Source of the DNA: an uncultured SAR116 cluster alpha proteobacterium
GTDB lineage: Bacteria > Pseudomonadota > Alphaproteobacteria > Puniceispirillales > Puniceispirillaceae
Assembly: GCA_902559985.1 (NCBI GenBank)
Contig: CACEJY010000001.1
Span: 18,732-82,731 of the forward strand
Direction: 5' to 3'
DNA: 64,000 bases
Part shown: one piece after another, positions 48,333-58,570 of the stretch
How positions within the stretch are numbered: position 1 is the stretch's first letter
How the letters are laid out: each line of letters begins with the position of its first letter
The notes under the pieces: generated by a model
What the model saw: only the letters and a program-made list of their open reading frames with translations
Told to the model about the DNA's origin: nothing
Databases searched by the model: none
Position numbers and translations under genes: made by a program

Positions 48333-49406
48333 ATGGTGCATCGTCCCTTTATAATGCTTGGTATAGAGAGTAGCTGTGACGAAACAGCGGCAGCAATCGT
48401 TGTTGATGACAAAACGATACTTGCTAACGAAATCGCCTCACAGATACAAACCCATGCCAAACATGGTGGCGTTGTTCCTGAAGTGGCAGCGCGTTCACAC
48501 TTGGAAGTTATCGATCAGGTAATTACTGATGCGTTGGCCAAAGCCAAACTAAAAATGGGAGATATTGACGGCGTAGCAGCAACTGCCGGGCCCGGACTGA
48601 TTGGTGGCGTTGCAGTTGGCACCGTTACCGCAAAAGCCATTGCCGCAGCTCGGGAGATCCCATATTACGCAGTCAATCATCTGGAAGGCCATGCCCTTAG
48701 TCCGCGTCTTACGGGCAATTTGTCATTTCCCTACTTGTTGCTTCTAGTATCAGGTGGGCATACGCAATTACTGGCAGTAAAGGGTCCTGGACGCTATCAA
48801 CGTTATGGCACAACGATGGATGATGCAGCGGGTGAAGCTTTTGACAAGTGTGCCAAAGCAATGGGGCTAGGCTTTCCGGGGGGGCCCGCCATCGAAGCTG
48901 CAGCAAAAACAGGCAATAGCAAAGCCATTGACCTTCCACGCCCTCTAAATGGCACACCTGGGTGCCATTTTTCTTTTTCCGGTCTTAAAACAGCGTTTTC
49001 CAATAGGCTCCAGAAACTTGGTGGGCCAAATACCGCCCCCGTAGCTGATCTAGCGGCAAGCTTGCAAGCCGCAATTGCCGATTGTCTTGCAGACCGAACT
49101 AAACAGGCGATGACTAGGTTTCGTGATGAATTTCCGCCGGCAGATAGGCAGCAGCCTCTCCTTGTAATTGCTGGTGGAGTTGCCGCAAACCAATATATTT
49201 TCGACCAACTGCTAAATAATGCCAATGCCGCTGGTTTCCAGATATCGGTTCCACCGGCCATACTATGTACCGATAATGCTGCAATGATCGCATGGGCTGC
49301 GCTGGAACGGCTTGGGGCACCAGATACGCTTGATTTTGTTCCACGCCCAAGATGGCCGCTTGACCCGAATGCCAGTCCACCGCCTGGACGAGGAGTACGC
49401 CAATGA
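48333..49406 (+). CDS. tsaD: tRNA N6-adenosine threonylcarbamoyltransferase
   Basis: MLGIESSCDETAAAIV, HGGVVPEVAARSHLE, GPGLIGGVAVG, VNHLEGHALSPRL, LLLVSGGHTQLL, FSGLKTAF. ORF track starts at 48261. Confidence 0.96.
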   Translation: MVHRPFIMLGIESSCDETAAAIVVDDKTILANEIASQIQTHAKHGGVVPEVAARSHLEVIDQVITDALAKAKLKMGDIDGVAATAGPGLIGGVAVGTVTAKAIAAAREIPYYAVNHLEGHALSPRLTGNLSFPYLLLLVSGGHTQLLAVKGPGRYQRYGTTMDDAAGEAFDKCAKAMGLGFPGGPAIEAAAKTGNSKAIDLPRPLNGTPGCHFSFSGLKTAFSNRLQKLGGPNTAPVADLAASLQAAIADCLADRTKQAMTRFRDEFPPADRQQPLLVIAGGVAANQYIFDQLLNNANAAGFQISVPPAILCTDNAAMIAWAALERLGAPDTLDFVPRPRWPLDPNASPPPGRGVRQ

Positions 49407-50422
49407 CCCATATTGTAGTCATAGGGGCTGGAAGCTGGGGCAGCGCAATAGCCACGGCCCTGATGCGCGCTAAACAGCAAAACAGTAAAACTAAACAGGT
49501 TACCGTTCTGGCTCGTCGTCAGGAGAGTGTTGATGCCCTTGCTGAAGGACGCTGTTTATATCTCCCCAAAAATTCGCCAGCCATGTCCATTGCCGCCAAC
49601 ACTGATCCGGCCTGTCTTGATGACGCTGATCTGATTTTTGTTGCGACGCCTGTTGTGGCAAATCAGGCAACCTTTCTAATGATACATGATCGACAGAGTG
49701 ACCAGCAAAAAAAAGAGCGACAAAATCAGAGATTAGCCACAATTGTGTTATGTGCGAAAGGAATTGGCAAAGCCGATGACGGCAACGCTATGCTACTTAC
49801 AGAACTTGCAGCCAACATTTTACCCGGCCATCCACTTGCAGTATTTTCTGGACCCAGCTTTGCAGATGAGGTGTTCGGCGGGTTGCCTGCGGCCTTGGTA
49901 ACAGCTAGTCACACGCCTGCAACCGCCATTCAGATTCAGAAGGCGTTTGAAGGCAGTAATTTACGCCTATATAGCAATGATGATCCCATTGGCGTCACAC
50001 TTGCAGGCGCAATGAAAAATGTGATTGCTATTGCCGCTGGCTGTGCAGTTGGAGCTGGATTTGGTGACAATGCCAAGGCGGCAATCCTAACACGCGGCCT
50101 TGCAGAAATTGCCCGCTTTGCCACCTTAATGGGGGCAAAACCCGACACAATTTTTGGCCTTGCCGGAGTTGGTGATCTTGCACTCACCTGTGCGGGACCG
50201 CACTCACGCAACATGGCATATGGAATGGCCCTTGGCCGCGGCGAGGTGCCACCATCCAAACTAGCAGAAGGTAGCCGTACCGTTGCACAGTTGGCGAGGC
50301 TGGCGAGATCAAAGGGCGTAGATTTGCCCATCACAAATGCCGTGGATGGATTAGTCAATCACGGTCAGGATTTGCATGAAATTGTAGCGAGCCTGCTTGC
50401 ACGACGTGCCGGTGCTGAATAA
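49403..50422 (+). CDS. gpsA: Glycerol-3-phosphate dehydrogenase [NAD(P)+]
   Basis: VIGAGSWGSAIATAL, VFSGPSFADEV, AGAMKNVIAIAAGCAVGAGFGDNAKAAILTRGLAEI, GLAGVGDLALTC. ATGA overlap with tsaD. Confidence 0.96.
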   Translation: MTHIVVIGAGSWGSAIATALMRAKQQNSKTKQVTVLARRQESVDALAEGRCLYLPKNSPAMSIAANTDPACLDDADLIFVATPVVANQATFLMIHDRQSDQQKKERQNQRLATIVLCAKGIGKADDGNAMLLTELAANILPGHPLAVFSGPSFADEVFGGLPAALVTASHTPATAIQIQKAFEGSNLRLYSNDDPIGVTLAGAMKNVIAIAAGCAVGAGFGDNAKAAILTRGLAEIARFATLMGAKPDTIFGLAGVGDLALTCAGPHSRNMAYGMALGRGEVPPSKLAEGSRTVAQLARLARSKGVDLPITNAVDGLVNHGQDLHEIVASLLARRAGAE

Positions 50423-50542
50423 AACCATTTGCTGTCACCACAATCCTTATGAGGCGCCATACAATATTGGATGAAGAAAGCAGATCCATGAACATGGTCA
50501 TGGAACATCGCAGTCTTTAGCCCATCTTTTTAGCCAATTTGG

Positions 50543-50911
50543 CTAATTATCGCTTTTGTCTGACTTGTAAATTAGAAACAAATTGCGCAAATAAATAAAA
50601 AGCCCCAAGCCCTGTCCACAAATGATTACTGGATCCTGTCGCCAGACTGCATAAAGCAGCAGCACAGTACCCCCACCAATGGAAAAATACCAAAAAGCAA
50701 TTGGGATCACCGACCTACCCTGACCCTCTGATGTTAACCATTGCACAATAAAGCGCATTGCAAACAGTCCTTGTCCAGCAAAGCCAATCGTCACCATGAT
50801 TTGTTCTGGATGGGTAACAATGCTGGAAGGCAAAAATGGGAAGACCACCAACAAACCACTGGCAAAGGCACTAACCGCAATTTCGATTGAATTGGACAAA
50901 AATGCAATCAT
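50543..50911 (-). CDS. Lipid-A-disaccharide synthase N-terminal-domain (LpxB_N) small membrane protein
   Basis: GFAGQGLFAMRFIVQWLTSEGQGRSVIPIAFWYFSIGGGTVLLLYAVWRQDPVIICGQGLGLFIYLRNL is diagnostic. Confidence 0.92.
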   Translation of the reverse strand: MIAFLSNSIEIAVSAFASGLLVVFPFLPSSIVTHPEQIMVTIGFAGQGLFAMRFIVQWLTSEGQGRSVIPIAFWYFSIGGGTVLLLYAVWRQDPVIICGQGLGLFIYLRNLFLIYKSDKSDN

Positions 50912-51828
50912 TGCGCTACATCCTTTAGGCCTTTTAATACTCTTTTTGACAAGCGCTTAGAGGCGTCTTTACCAACTTTCTTTGCGATGCTTCGATGGCC
51001 AGTCTTTGGAAGCATTACCTCGGCGACATCACCTTGCGCCGGACCGCGGCGCAACAACCAGATAACACCAATGACATCAGAAACCCCAACAAGCAGTCGG
51101 TCTAAAATACGATATTTCGAAGCGCCCACAATTCGCGGGCGATGCGCTACAGGTACACCAATGACAATCCCGCCATGGCGGCGGACCAGACTTGGCATAA
51201 AACGATGCATATGGTTAAAAAAAGGCAATTGCATAAATAGATCGCGCGGCAATATTTTTATTCCACATCCCGAGTCTGGATGAGTATCACCAAGCAGGCT
51301 AGTCCGTATCCATTTCGCTCCACGTGATGCCAAAAGGCGCATTGGACTATCGTTGCGGCGTTGGCGAATACCCGCAGCCATAACCATGACTCCATCTTTG
51401 CTGGCGTCAGTCATAGCAGCTTCTAATCCTTGAAAATCTGTTGGGACATTCTGGCCATCACCATCGAGGATACCAATCAAGGTGCCCTTCGCTTGTAACA
51501 AGCCAGATCGGATTGCCGCACTTTGTCCGGCGCGTTTAGTATGGCGAAGCACTCTTAATTGCGGCACATCGCCAAGTATTGCCAACAGCTCTTCGGCGGT
51601 TGCATCATCACTAGCGTCATCGACATAGATAATTTCAAATTGGCGGCCAGCCATAGCCGTACAGATCTCATCGATCAGAGGACGAATATTGCCAGCCTCG
51701 TTCATCACCGGAACCAGAATTGAAATATCTAGTACCTTTGTGACGCGCTTTTTTGCGCTTACGGGGTTAGCAACAGAGACTTTGAAAGATTTTGAAACTG
51801 AACTGGATGCCATTTTTGGGATGATCAC
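50908..51828 (-). CDS. Glycosyltransferase family 2 (dolichol-phosphate mannosyltransferase/ArnC-like)
   Basis: ISILVPVMNEAGNIRPLIDEI, IIYVDDASDDATAEEL, ILDGDGQNVPTDF, GCGIKILPRDLF. Confidence 0.93.
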   Translation of the reverse strand: MIIPKMASSSVSKSFKVSVANPVSAKKRVTKVLDISILVPVMNEAGNIRPLIDEICTAMAGRQFEIIYVDDASDDATAEELLAILGDVPQLRVLRHTKRAGQSAAIRSGLLQAKGTLIGILDGDGQNVPTDFQGLEAAMTDASKDGVMVMAAGIRQRRNDSPMRLLASRGAKWIRTSLLGDTHPDSGCGIKILPRDLFMQLPFFNHMHRFMPSLVRRHGGIVIGVPVAHRPRIVGASKYRILDRLLVGVSDVIGVIWLLRRGPAQGDVAEVMLPKTGHRSIAKKVGKDASKRLSKRVLKGLKDVAQ

Positions 51829-51852
51829 ATCAATTATTGACTGTTCCCGCTT

Positions 51853-53640
51853 TTACTCTTTGCTAGCATTCTCGTCAAACTTCTCAGCACTATACAGAAA
51901 AATAATCACATTCTGGCCTTTTGATATATTAATCCCTGACAATTGAACTGGCGGGACAAGTTGAACCCCCAATTGACCGGCAGCCCTCAGAAACGCATCT
52001 TGCTGACGTTTCTCGATAATAACCAGTCCGTCTGGCGCCTCAATCAAAAACAACGCCGCTTCACTTGCCCCAAGGAGCAACAAATTCCGTCCAAGCAAAA
52101 ACACCAATGACGGTTCCTGATAACCGGTTGTTGCAATCGCTGACGGCTTTGTTTGCAAGGCGGCAATTTGTTTAGCAATTGCGGACGACACATGGATCTG
52201 GGAAAGAGCTGGCACAACACCAGCAAACACAATTAAGTGAAACATTAGGGCCGCACCAATCATATTAAAAAAGGGGCGCCAAAGAGCTTGTCTTATCCAT
52301 TGATGCCCATACCACGCCGCAATGCTAGCCATCGCAAAAGCTAAAAAGGCAAACAGGATGGCATGGTGCCGTGTCGCCCCGCCATATTGGAACGCAAAAA
52401 ACATTACAATCGACGCCAACAATAGCCCAGTGCCAACACCTAGGTAGCGAAACACAATCCCAACAAAATATTGCCATTTCGAGCCAGTTTTTTTCGGATC
52501 TGACAGCACACCAGCCCCGCCTATCAGTAGAAGGATGATCGCCGGGAACAAGGGCAAGGGATAATGCGGCAGCTTTGTTGGGGTTAGTTCAATCATGAAC
52601 CAGAATGGGATAATCCAAGCCAACAAAAATCGTGTTTCAGTGCTGGCGGCAAAGGTTCTCACATTGGTAAAAGCCCAGACCAGAAGTGGGCTTGCTGGCC
52701 AGATTAATAGGCCTAGAAGAAGTGCATAAACTCCCGGCGGAGCCCCATGCGATTCCTGTCTGGCTTCCACCTTGGCCAGAAAATCACTCTTTATCGCATT
52801 CGCCAGAAATTCGCCGTCTGTTGCGACTGTAACTAAAATCGCCCATGGCAGACATAACAGCAAAAGCAAAAAAACCCCGTTCCGAAACCGTAAGATAGAT
52901 AGCCATGCAACCTGACGGTGCCACAGGCACAAAGCCGCCAGCGTTAGGGCAGCCAAAACTGGCAAAACCGGCCCTTTAACCATTATCCCAGCAGCCATAC
53001 ACCCCCAGAACCAAATCCAGTTATAACGGGTTGGTGCCAGTCGTGCCTGCCATGCCATATAAGAGCGCATTAAGGCCCATTGCTGGCCAAGGGCCAATGC
53101 CATCAATAAAGTATCAGTTTTGGCAATGTGGGCTTCGCCAAGAACAAGAAACCCGCTGGAAAATATAGCTGCTGCTGCAAACGCTGAACGAGAGTCATAA
53201 AACTGTAATGCCATGTGATAAAGCGCGAAAACCGAAGCCAGTAGAGCTAATAAATTCACAAATCTGTAGGATGAAATATCATCAGCCCCCAGAAAATTGG
53301 CAAAGGTTGATTGAAGCCAATAGATACCCACCGGTTTTTTGGCACGTAATTCTTCTTGAAATCGAACCGTGATATAATCCCCAGTTTGCAACATTTGTTT
53401 ACTTGCTTGGGCAAAACGTGCCTCATCGCGATCCAAAGGTGGGACAGTATGATGACCAATCAGAATCACGACCGACAATACCGCCATTAGGGCATATAAC
53501 GCCAAGCGTGAATGAAAGAAGAGCAAATCAAATATCCTATCATGCCACGAGTGCAAAAAGCCTGACCCAAGTGAAGGTCTACTAATCAAGGCATAACAAG
53601 TTTTACCGGGTTTAGGCAATGCGGATCGCACAAATACCAA
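51853..53640 (-). CDS. ArnT-like glycosyltransferase family 39 membrane protein
   Basis: VPPLDRDEARFAQASKQMLQTGDYITVRFQEELRAKKPVGIYWLQ; many TM helices; PTKLPHYPLPLFPAI. TTG start uncertain. Confidence 0.92.
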   Translation of the reverse strand: MVFVRSALPKPGKTCYALISRPSLGSGFLHSWHDRIFDLLFFHSRLALYALMAVLSVVILIGHHTVPPLDRDEARFAQASKQMLQTGDYITVRFQEELRAKKPVGIYWLQSTFANFLGADDISSYRFVNLLALLASVFALYHMALQFYDSRSAFAAAAIFSSGFLVLGEAHIAKTDTLLMALALGQQWALMRSYMAWQARLAPTRYNWIWFWGCMAAGIMVKGPVLPVLAALTLAALCLWHRQVAWLSILRFRNGVFLLLLLCLPWAILVTVATDGEFLANAIKSDFLAKVEARQESHGAPPGVYALLLGLLIWPASPLLVWAFTNVRTFAASTETRFLLAWIIPFWFMIELTPTKLPHYPLPLFPAIILLLIGGAGVLSDPKKTGSKWQYFVGIVFRYLGVGTGLLLASIVMFFAFQYGGATRHHAILFAFLAFAMASIAAWYGHQWIRQALWRPFFNMIGAALMFHLIVFAGVVPALSQIHVSSAIAKQIAALQTKPSAIATTGYQEPSLVFLLGRNLLLLGASEAALFLIEAPDGLVIIEKRQQDAFLRAAGQLGVQLVPPVQLSGINISKGQNVIIFLYSAEKFDENASKE

Positions 53641-53805
53641 TTGCTAATTCACAATAGTCGCTTTAACCCTACTTATAATTTTGTAAATGAGGGTTGGAGT
53701 CAGCTAACTCATCTACTCAAACTATTCTAATTATTGGGCCAGTTACAACTTAAAATGAACACTATGTGAACCCATCCTACAATCATTTTATTACCAGCCA
53801 ATTCT

Positions 53806-55174
53806 ATGCCAAACATAATGACAAAACCTGATATCACTTCCCACCATGACGCCCATACGAGTTGGCAGCATATCTGGCGGCTTTCATGGCCGATCATGCT
53901 GTCTAACATCACTGTTCCAATGATTGGCGTGGTTGATGTCGCAATGATGGGACGGCTTAATGACCCGGCCTTTATTGGCGGTGTCGGGCTTGGCATGATG
54001 GTTTTTAATTTTATGTATTTCGGACTTGGGTTTTTGCGCATGGGTACCACCGGTATGGTGGCCCAAATGTATGGCACCGGACAAGATACTGCTATTGCGT
54101 ATCTTCTTATGCGTGGCGTCAGCGTCGCGCTTGTTCTGGGGGGGGGTGTTTATTCTGGCCTCACCATTTGTCACAAGTGCAGCAATCACAATATTTTCAG
54201 CAAGTAATATGACCGAGACATTGATGGCCGAATACATCGCTATCCGCCTGTTTGCCGCGCCAGCTGCGCTTGCCAATTTGGTAATTCTTGGAGGACTTTA
54301 TGGCAGGCAGCAAATGCGACTTGCTATGGCATTACTGCTCATTATAAACGCGCTGAATTTGCTGCTTGATATCATTCTGGTAAACGGATTTGGCATGACA
54401 ATTGACGGCGTTGCTTACGCCTCGGTTGCGGCACAATGGAGCGGATTTGGCTTTATGCTCTGTTGGATTGCTCGGGCATGGCCGGGCCAACTTGGCCAGT
54501 TATTGCGTCCACTCGCCAGAGCTAAACTGCCAATTTGGTTTGACTTATCTGCGTTTTGCCAGTTTTTCAACCTTGGCCGTGATATTTTCATCCGCACTAT
54601 TTTGCTACTTGGCTGTGAGGCATTATTCCTAAACGAAGCGGCAAAGCTTGGTGATTTATCCCTTGCCACCTGTCAAATCATGCTCTCGATTTTTGGCATT
54701 CTGGCCTTCGCCATCGACGGGTTTGCCCATGCTGCCGAGGCGCTTGTCGGCGAGGCGATTGGCCAGAAAAATAGACCTATGCTGACCATCGTGATCCAGC
54801 GCACAAATTACCTTGCCGGTATGATGGCCATTTTGCAGGGAGCGTTATTATGGCTTGGAAAACCCGTTATTCTCAGTTTGATGACCAGCCAGGCCGATCT
54901 AATTGCCTTTATCGACGCCTTTTGGATTTGGGTGGCGATGCTGCCGCTCGCATCATTTTTGGCTTTTCAAATGGATGGGATTTTTGTGGGGGCCACACGC
55001 GGAAAAGAAATGCGCAATGCGATGCTGTTTGCCTCTGCTAGTTTTGCCGCGACAATTTTGTTAATTCCATCTGATTTGATGGTTCTTATGGGCAGCTTTG
55101 TCGGCTACCTTGCACTTCGTGGCGTCAGTTCATGGTGTTTGATTGGCTATGTATATAAAATGGCAAATCCATAG
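53806..55174 (+). pseudogene. MATE family efflux transporter, apparently frameshifted at a G9 tract
   Basis: ORFs 53806..54207 and 54026..55174 are the N- and C-terminal parts of one MATE protein (WPIMLSNITVPMIGVVDVAMMGRL ... NLLLDIILVNGFGM). Removing one G from 54138-54146 gives VSVALVLGGVFILASPFVTSAA. Confidence 0.86.
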
Positions 55175-55345
55175 GCAGCCTAAGATAATCAAATGGGCAT
55201 TTATTCCAGCCTATTGGAAAAAGCGCACTTGGTAACACCAAGGAGGAAGTCTATAGTTTAGCGCAAAGCATCGGCTGCACGCTCCCATAATCGCAATTAG
55301 ATAGGGTATGATAATATTGGGTCAAATCAGATCAGGCAGCAAAAT

Positions 55346-56752
55346 ATGGAAAAGGGTTTTACCGTAATGATTGAAAATTTTGGCCTTCTTGATGGTGCTG
55401 CGCAAGGTACTGAGATTTATCTAATGTCAGCAGATGAATTTACCAATTGGCTGGCGAAGGCCAGCAACGCCCAACAAGCATGGGTCACCGCACAAAGTTT
55501 TAACCCGAAGCCTGGCAAAGCCATTACGTTTGCCAGAGTTGATGGACAAATTGATTTTGCGATTGGGATTTATGGCGGTCACGCAGTATGGGATGGTGCT
55601 TCGATTGCGGCTAACTTACCCATTGGCCAATGGCAGTTTGTTGTTCACAAAAGCGATTTGTCCAATCAAACACTTGAACACTTGGCTCTTGGCTGGGGGC
55701 TCGGGCAATACCGCTTTCACCACTATCGGGCCACACCACCAGCCCCGATAAATTGCCTGATAATCCCAACAGGGGTCCACACACGGCGCCTCCTTGGCCA
55801 GTTACGCGGTATTTACCTGTGCCGTGACCTGATCAACCAGCCACCAAATCACATGACGCCAGCCGCCATTGAGGAAACGATGATCGCACTGGCAGAACCA
55901 TACAAGGCCATACTGAAAACCCATAGAGGCAAGACATTGGAAAGCGGCTTTCCCGCCATTCACACAGTAGGGCGCGCCGCCGAAATTAAGCCACGCCTCA
56001 TAGATCTCCGCTGGGGCACAACCGGTCCAAAAATTACCTTGATCGGCAAAGGCATTACCTTTGACTCGGGCGGGCTTGATCTAAAGCCGTCAAAAGCAAT
56101 GGAAATGATGAAAAAGGATATGGGCGGGGCAGCGACAGTTCTTGGCCTTGCCGCAGCCCTGATGGAAAGTGGGCTTGATATCCAGCTTCGCGTTCTTGTT
56201 GCCGCAGCAGAAAATGCCGTTTCAGACCGGTCCATGCGCCCGCTAGATATTATTGATACGCGCGCCGGCATTAAGGTCGAGGTTGGCAATACAGATGCTG
56301 AAGGACGACTAGTTCTTTCCGATGCAATTACACATGCACTAGAAGACACACCTGATTTCATTATTGATTTTGCTACGCTAACAGGGGCCGCGCGAGTGGC
56401 CTTGGGAACGGAATTACCGGCACTGTTCTGCAACAACGATCAAACGGCCACTGCCATTCTCCAAGCTGCTACAACACAACAGGACCCGTTATGGCGACTG
56501 CCGCTATTTGATGATTATGAACGTCACCTAGATTCTGGTTATGCTGCTTTATCAAGCACTGGTCTCTCTGGTTATGGCGGAGCAATTACAGCAGCACTGT
56601 TTTTACGCCGCTTCGCGGGCGAGTCTAGCAACTGGGCTCATATTGATGTTATGGCTTGGAACCTGGCATCGCGTCCAGGACGGCCAAAAGGTGGCGAGGC
56701 AATGGGGCTTCGAGCATTATACTGTTTTATCGAGTCCTTTAAAAAACCCTAA
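55346..56752 (+). CDS. Leucyl aminopeptidase family protein (M17)
   Basis: LIGKGITFDSGGLDLKPSKAMEMMKKDMGGAATVLGLA, NTDAEGRLVLSDAI, DFATLTGAARVALG. Confidence 0.95.
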   Translation: MEKGFTVMIENFGLLDGAAQGTEIYLMSADEFTNWLAKASNAQQAWVTAQSFNPKPGKAITFARVDGQIDFAIGIYGGHAVWDGASIAANLPIGQWQFVVHKSDLSNQTLEHLALGWGLGQYRFHHYRATPPAPINCLIIPTGVHTRRLLGQLRGIYLCRDLINQPPNHMTPAAIEETMIALAEPYKAILKTHRGKTLESGFPAIHTVGRAAEIKPRLIDLRWGTTGPKITLIGKGITFDSGGLDLKPSKAMEMMKKDMGGAATVLGLAAALMESGLDIQLRVLVAAAENAVSDRSMRPLDIIDTRAGIKVEVGNTDAEGRLVLSDAITHALEDTPDFIIDFATLTGAARVALGTELPALFCNNDQTATAILQAATTQQDPLWRLPLFDDYERHLDSGYAALSSTGLSGYGGAITAALFLRRFAGESSNWAHIDVMAWNLASRPGRPKGGEAMGLRALYCFIESFKKP

Positions 56753-57675
56753 TAACCGCGCTGCCAATCAACGCGGTTTTCGGGTTCAAGCCCGGCCATT
56801 ATGGCAGTGATCGCAGCAGCAACCTGCTGGGCGGCGGTATTAGGATTGGTTTGCGCTGCAACGTGAGGCCACACCGTAATAGCTGGATGTGCCCAGAATG
56901 GATGATTTGCAGGCAATGGCTCGGTTGCAAATACATCTAAGGCAGCCCCCGCAATTTGCCCACGACCAATTGCATCAAGCAAATCATCTTCAACTAGCTG
57001 TGGACCGCGGCCCCCATTGATGACAAAGGCCCCCTTAGCAAGCTGATTGAACATATCGCTATTCATGATACCTTTTGTTGCCGGTGTTAATGGCAAGACA
57101 GACACCAATATGTCCAAACCGTTAAGAAACGGGACTAGCCCGTCGTCACCAGCAAAAACCGTGACATCCGCAATCTGACGTGGACTTCTTGCCCAACCCC
57201 GAACGTCAAATCCAAGGCTAGCAAAACGCTGCGCCATAAGACCGCCAATTGCTCCAACACCCATAATGCCAACCTTGGCTCCACTTGCTCGGCGTTGCGC
57301 AATAGGCTGCCATTTCGCAGAAACTTGACAGGCGCGGTAATGCGGCGCATCACGCCAGAAATCCAATGCGGCCAGAATCGCCCAGTGGCTCAAAGCATTC
57401 GACATATCTGGATCGACCAGCCGTACCAGAGGTACGTCCCGCGGCACAGTTTTATCTGCCATCATATAATCAACACCTTGACCCTGCATAATAATGCCAC
57501 GCAAATTCGGCATTTTTGCGAGCTGGCCTGCGGGTGGCGCCCAAACCAGGGCAATATCGGCCTGCTCACCCTCAGCTGAAACCAGCTCAACAATGGTAAA
57601 ATCATTAAGGTATTGCGAGAGCTTCATGCGCCAGCCCTCTATCTTGGACGAGCCATAAAATCCAATAACCGTCAT
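56749..57675 (-). CDS. Glyoxylate/hydroxypyruvate reductase A-like D-2-hydroxyacid dehydrogenase
   Basis: VGIMGVGAIGGLMAQRFASLGFDVRGWARSPRQ, LVSVLPLTPATKGIMNSDMFNQLAKGAFVINGGRG, LDVFATEPLPANHPFWAHPAITVWPHVAA. Confidence 0.92.
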   Translation of the reverse strand: MTVIGFYGSSKIEGWRMKLSQYLNDFTIVELVSAEGEQADIALVWAPPAGQLAKMPNLRGIIMQGQGVDYMMADKTVPRDVPLVRLVDPDMSNALSHWAILAALDFWRDAPHYRACQVSAKWQPIAQRRASGAKVGIMGVGAIGGLMAQRFASLGFDVRGWARSPRQIADVTVFAGDDGLVPFLNGLDILVSVLPLTPATKGIMNSDMFNQLAKGAFVINGGRGPQLVEDDLLDAIGRGQIAGAALDVFATEPLPANHPFWAHPAITVWPHVAAQTNPNTAAQQVAAAITAIMAGLEPENRVDWQRGY

Positions 57676-57717
57676 AATATCTTCCTTTGATTCGTCAATA
57701 GTGTTTGGGCAGGACTA

Positions 57718-58560
57718 TCACCTAGTCTGTGAGATTACAGACAGCGCTGCTTGATGCAATTGTGAAGTTGCGGCGGCCAGAATATCTGTTGAGTGGCCAT
57801 TCCTGATAGGCTGTCCAGCAAGATCGGTCACAGTTGCCCCCGCGGCCTGCATAAGCGCGGCCACCGCCATAATATCATGAGCAGCAAGGCTATCTTCCAT
57901 TACAAGATCAATATGACCGGCGGCAAGAAGCGCATAATTATGGCAATCTCCACCATAATTTGTAACCGCAACCTCATCCGCAAGACGATCAAAATCAACA
58001 AGACGAGCGGGGCTTAGAGCCCGCGGTGATGTTGTAGCAAGCCGAGCATTTGCAAGCTCCGTTTGTCCATTAGGAATTATTAGCTTACCATTCAATTGCG
58101 CTGTAATTGCCGCCCCAAATCCGTTCAGGCCAATATAACATTCATCGAGAACAGGCAAATCAACAAGGCCCGCAACTGGCAAATCATTATGCAGCAAGCC
58201 AACAAGTGTTCCAAAGGCAGGCTTCCCACTAATGAATGCCTTGGTGCCATCAATCGGGTCAATGATCCATCGATAAGAGCTGGTGGCCCCTTTACTTGAA
58301 TCACTTATATCATCTGGCCCGAATTCTTCGCCGCTGATTGTATCTGCGGGAAACCGTTGCATGATCGCAACCCGCAATTTAGTTTCGACTGAACGGTCGG
58401 CAATTGTTACGGGTGATGAATCTGCCTTAGCTTCTGTTTTGGGGTTTTGCCGGAACCATTTGGCAATAATTGGCCGACTTATCAACGGCAAGCCGGCCAG
58501 AAATGCAATCATATCAGCTGGAGTGCAGTGATCGGCGGAGACGGTCGAACCAAGCGTCAT
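57718..58560 (-). CDS. hisN: Inositol monophosphatase family protein, histidinol-phosphatase (HisN)-like
   Basis: GEEFGPD, WIIDPIDGTKAFISGKPAFGTLVGLLHNDLPVAGLVDLPVLDECYIG favours HisN over CysQ. Confidence 0.75.
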   Translation of the reverse strand: MTLGSTVSADHCTPADMIAFLAGLPLISRPIIAKWFRQNPKTEAKADSSPVTIADRSVETKLRVAIMQRFPADTISGEEFGPDDISDSSKGATSSYRWIIDPIDGTKAFISGKPAFGTLVGLLHNDLPVAGLVDLPVLDECYIGLNGFGAAITAQLNGKLIIPNGQTELANARLATTSPRALSPARLVDFDRLADEVAVTNYGGDCHNYALLAAGHIDLVMEDSLAAHDIMAVAALMQAAGATVTDLAGQPIRNGHSTDILAAATSQLHQAALSVISQTR

Positions 58561-58570
58561 ATTAGGTGTA

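Noticed and set aside
50486-50503. Overlapping inverted repeats CCATGAACATGGTCATGG downstream of gpsA
   Set aside because: Very short arms and nested self-similarity; no terminator tail and no clear functional context.
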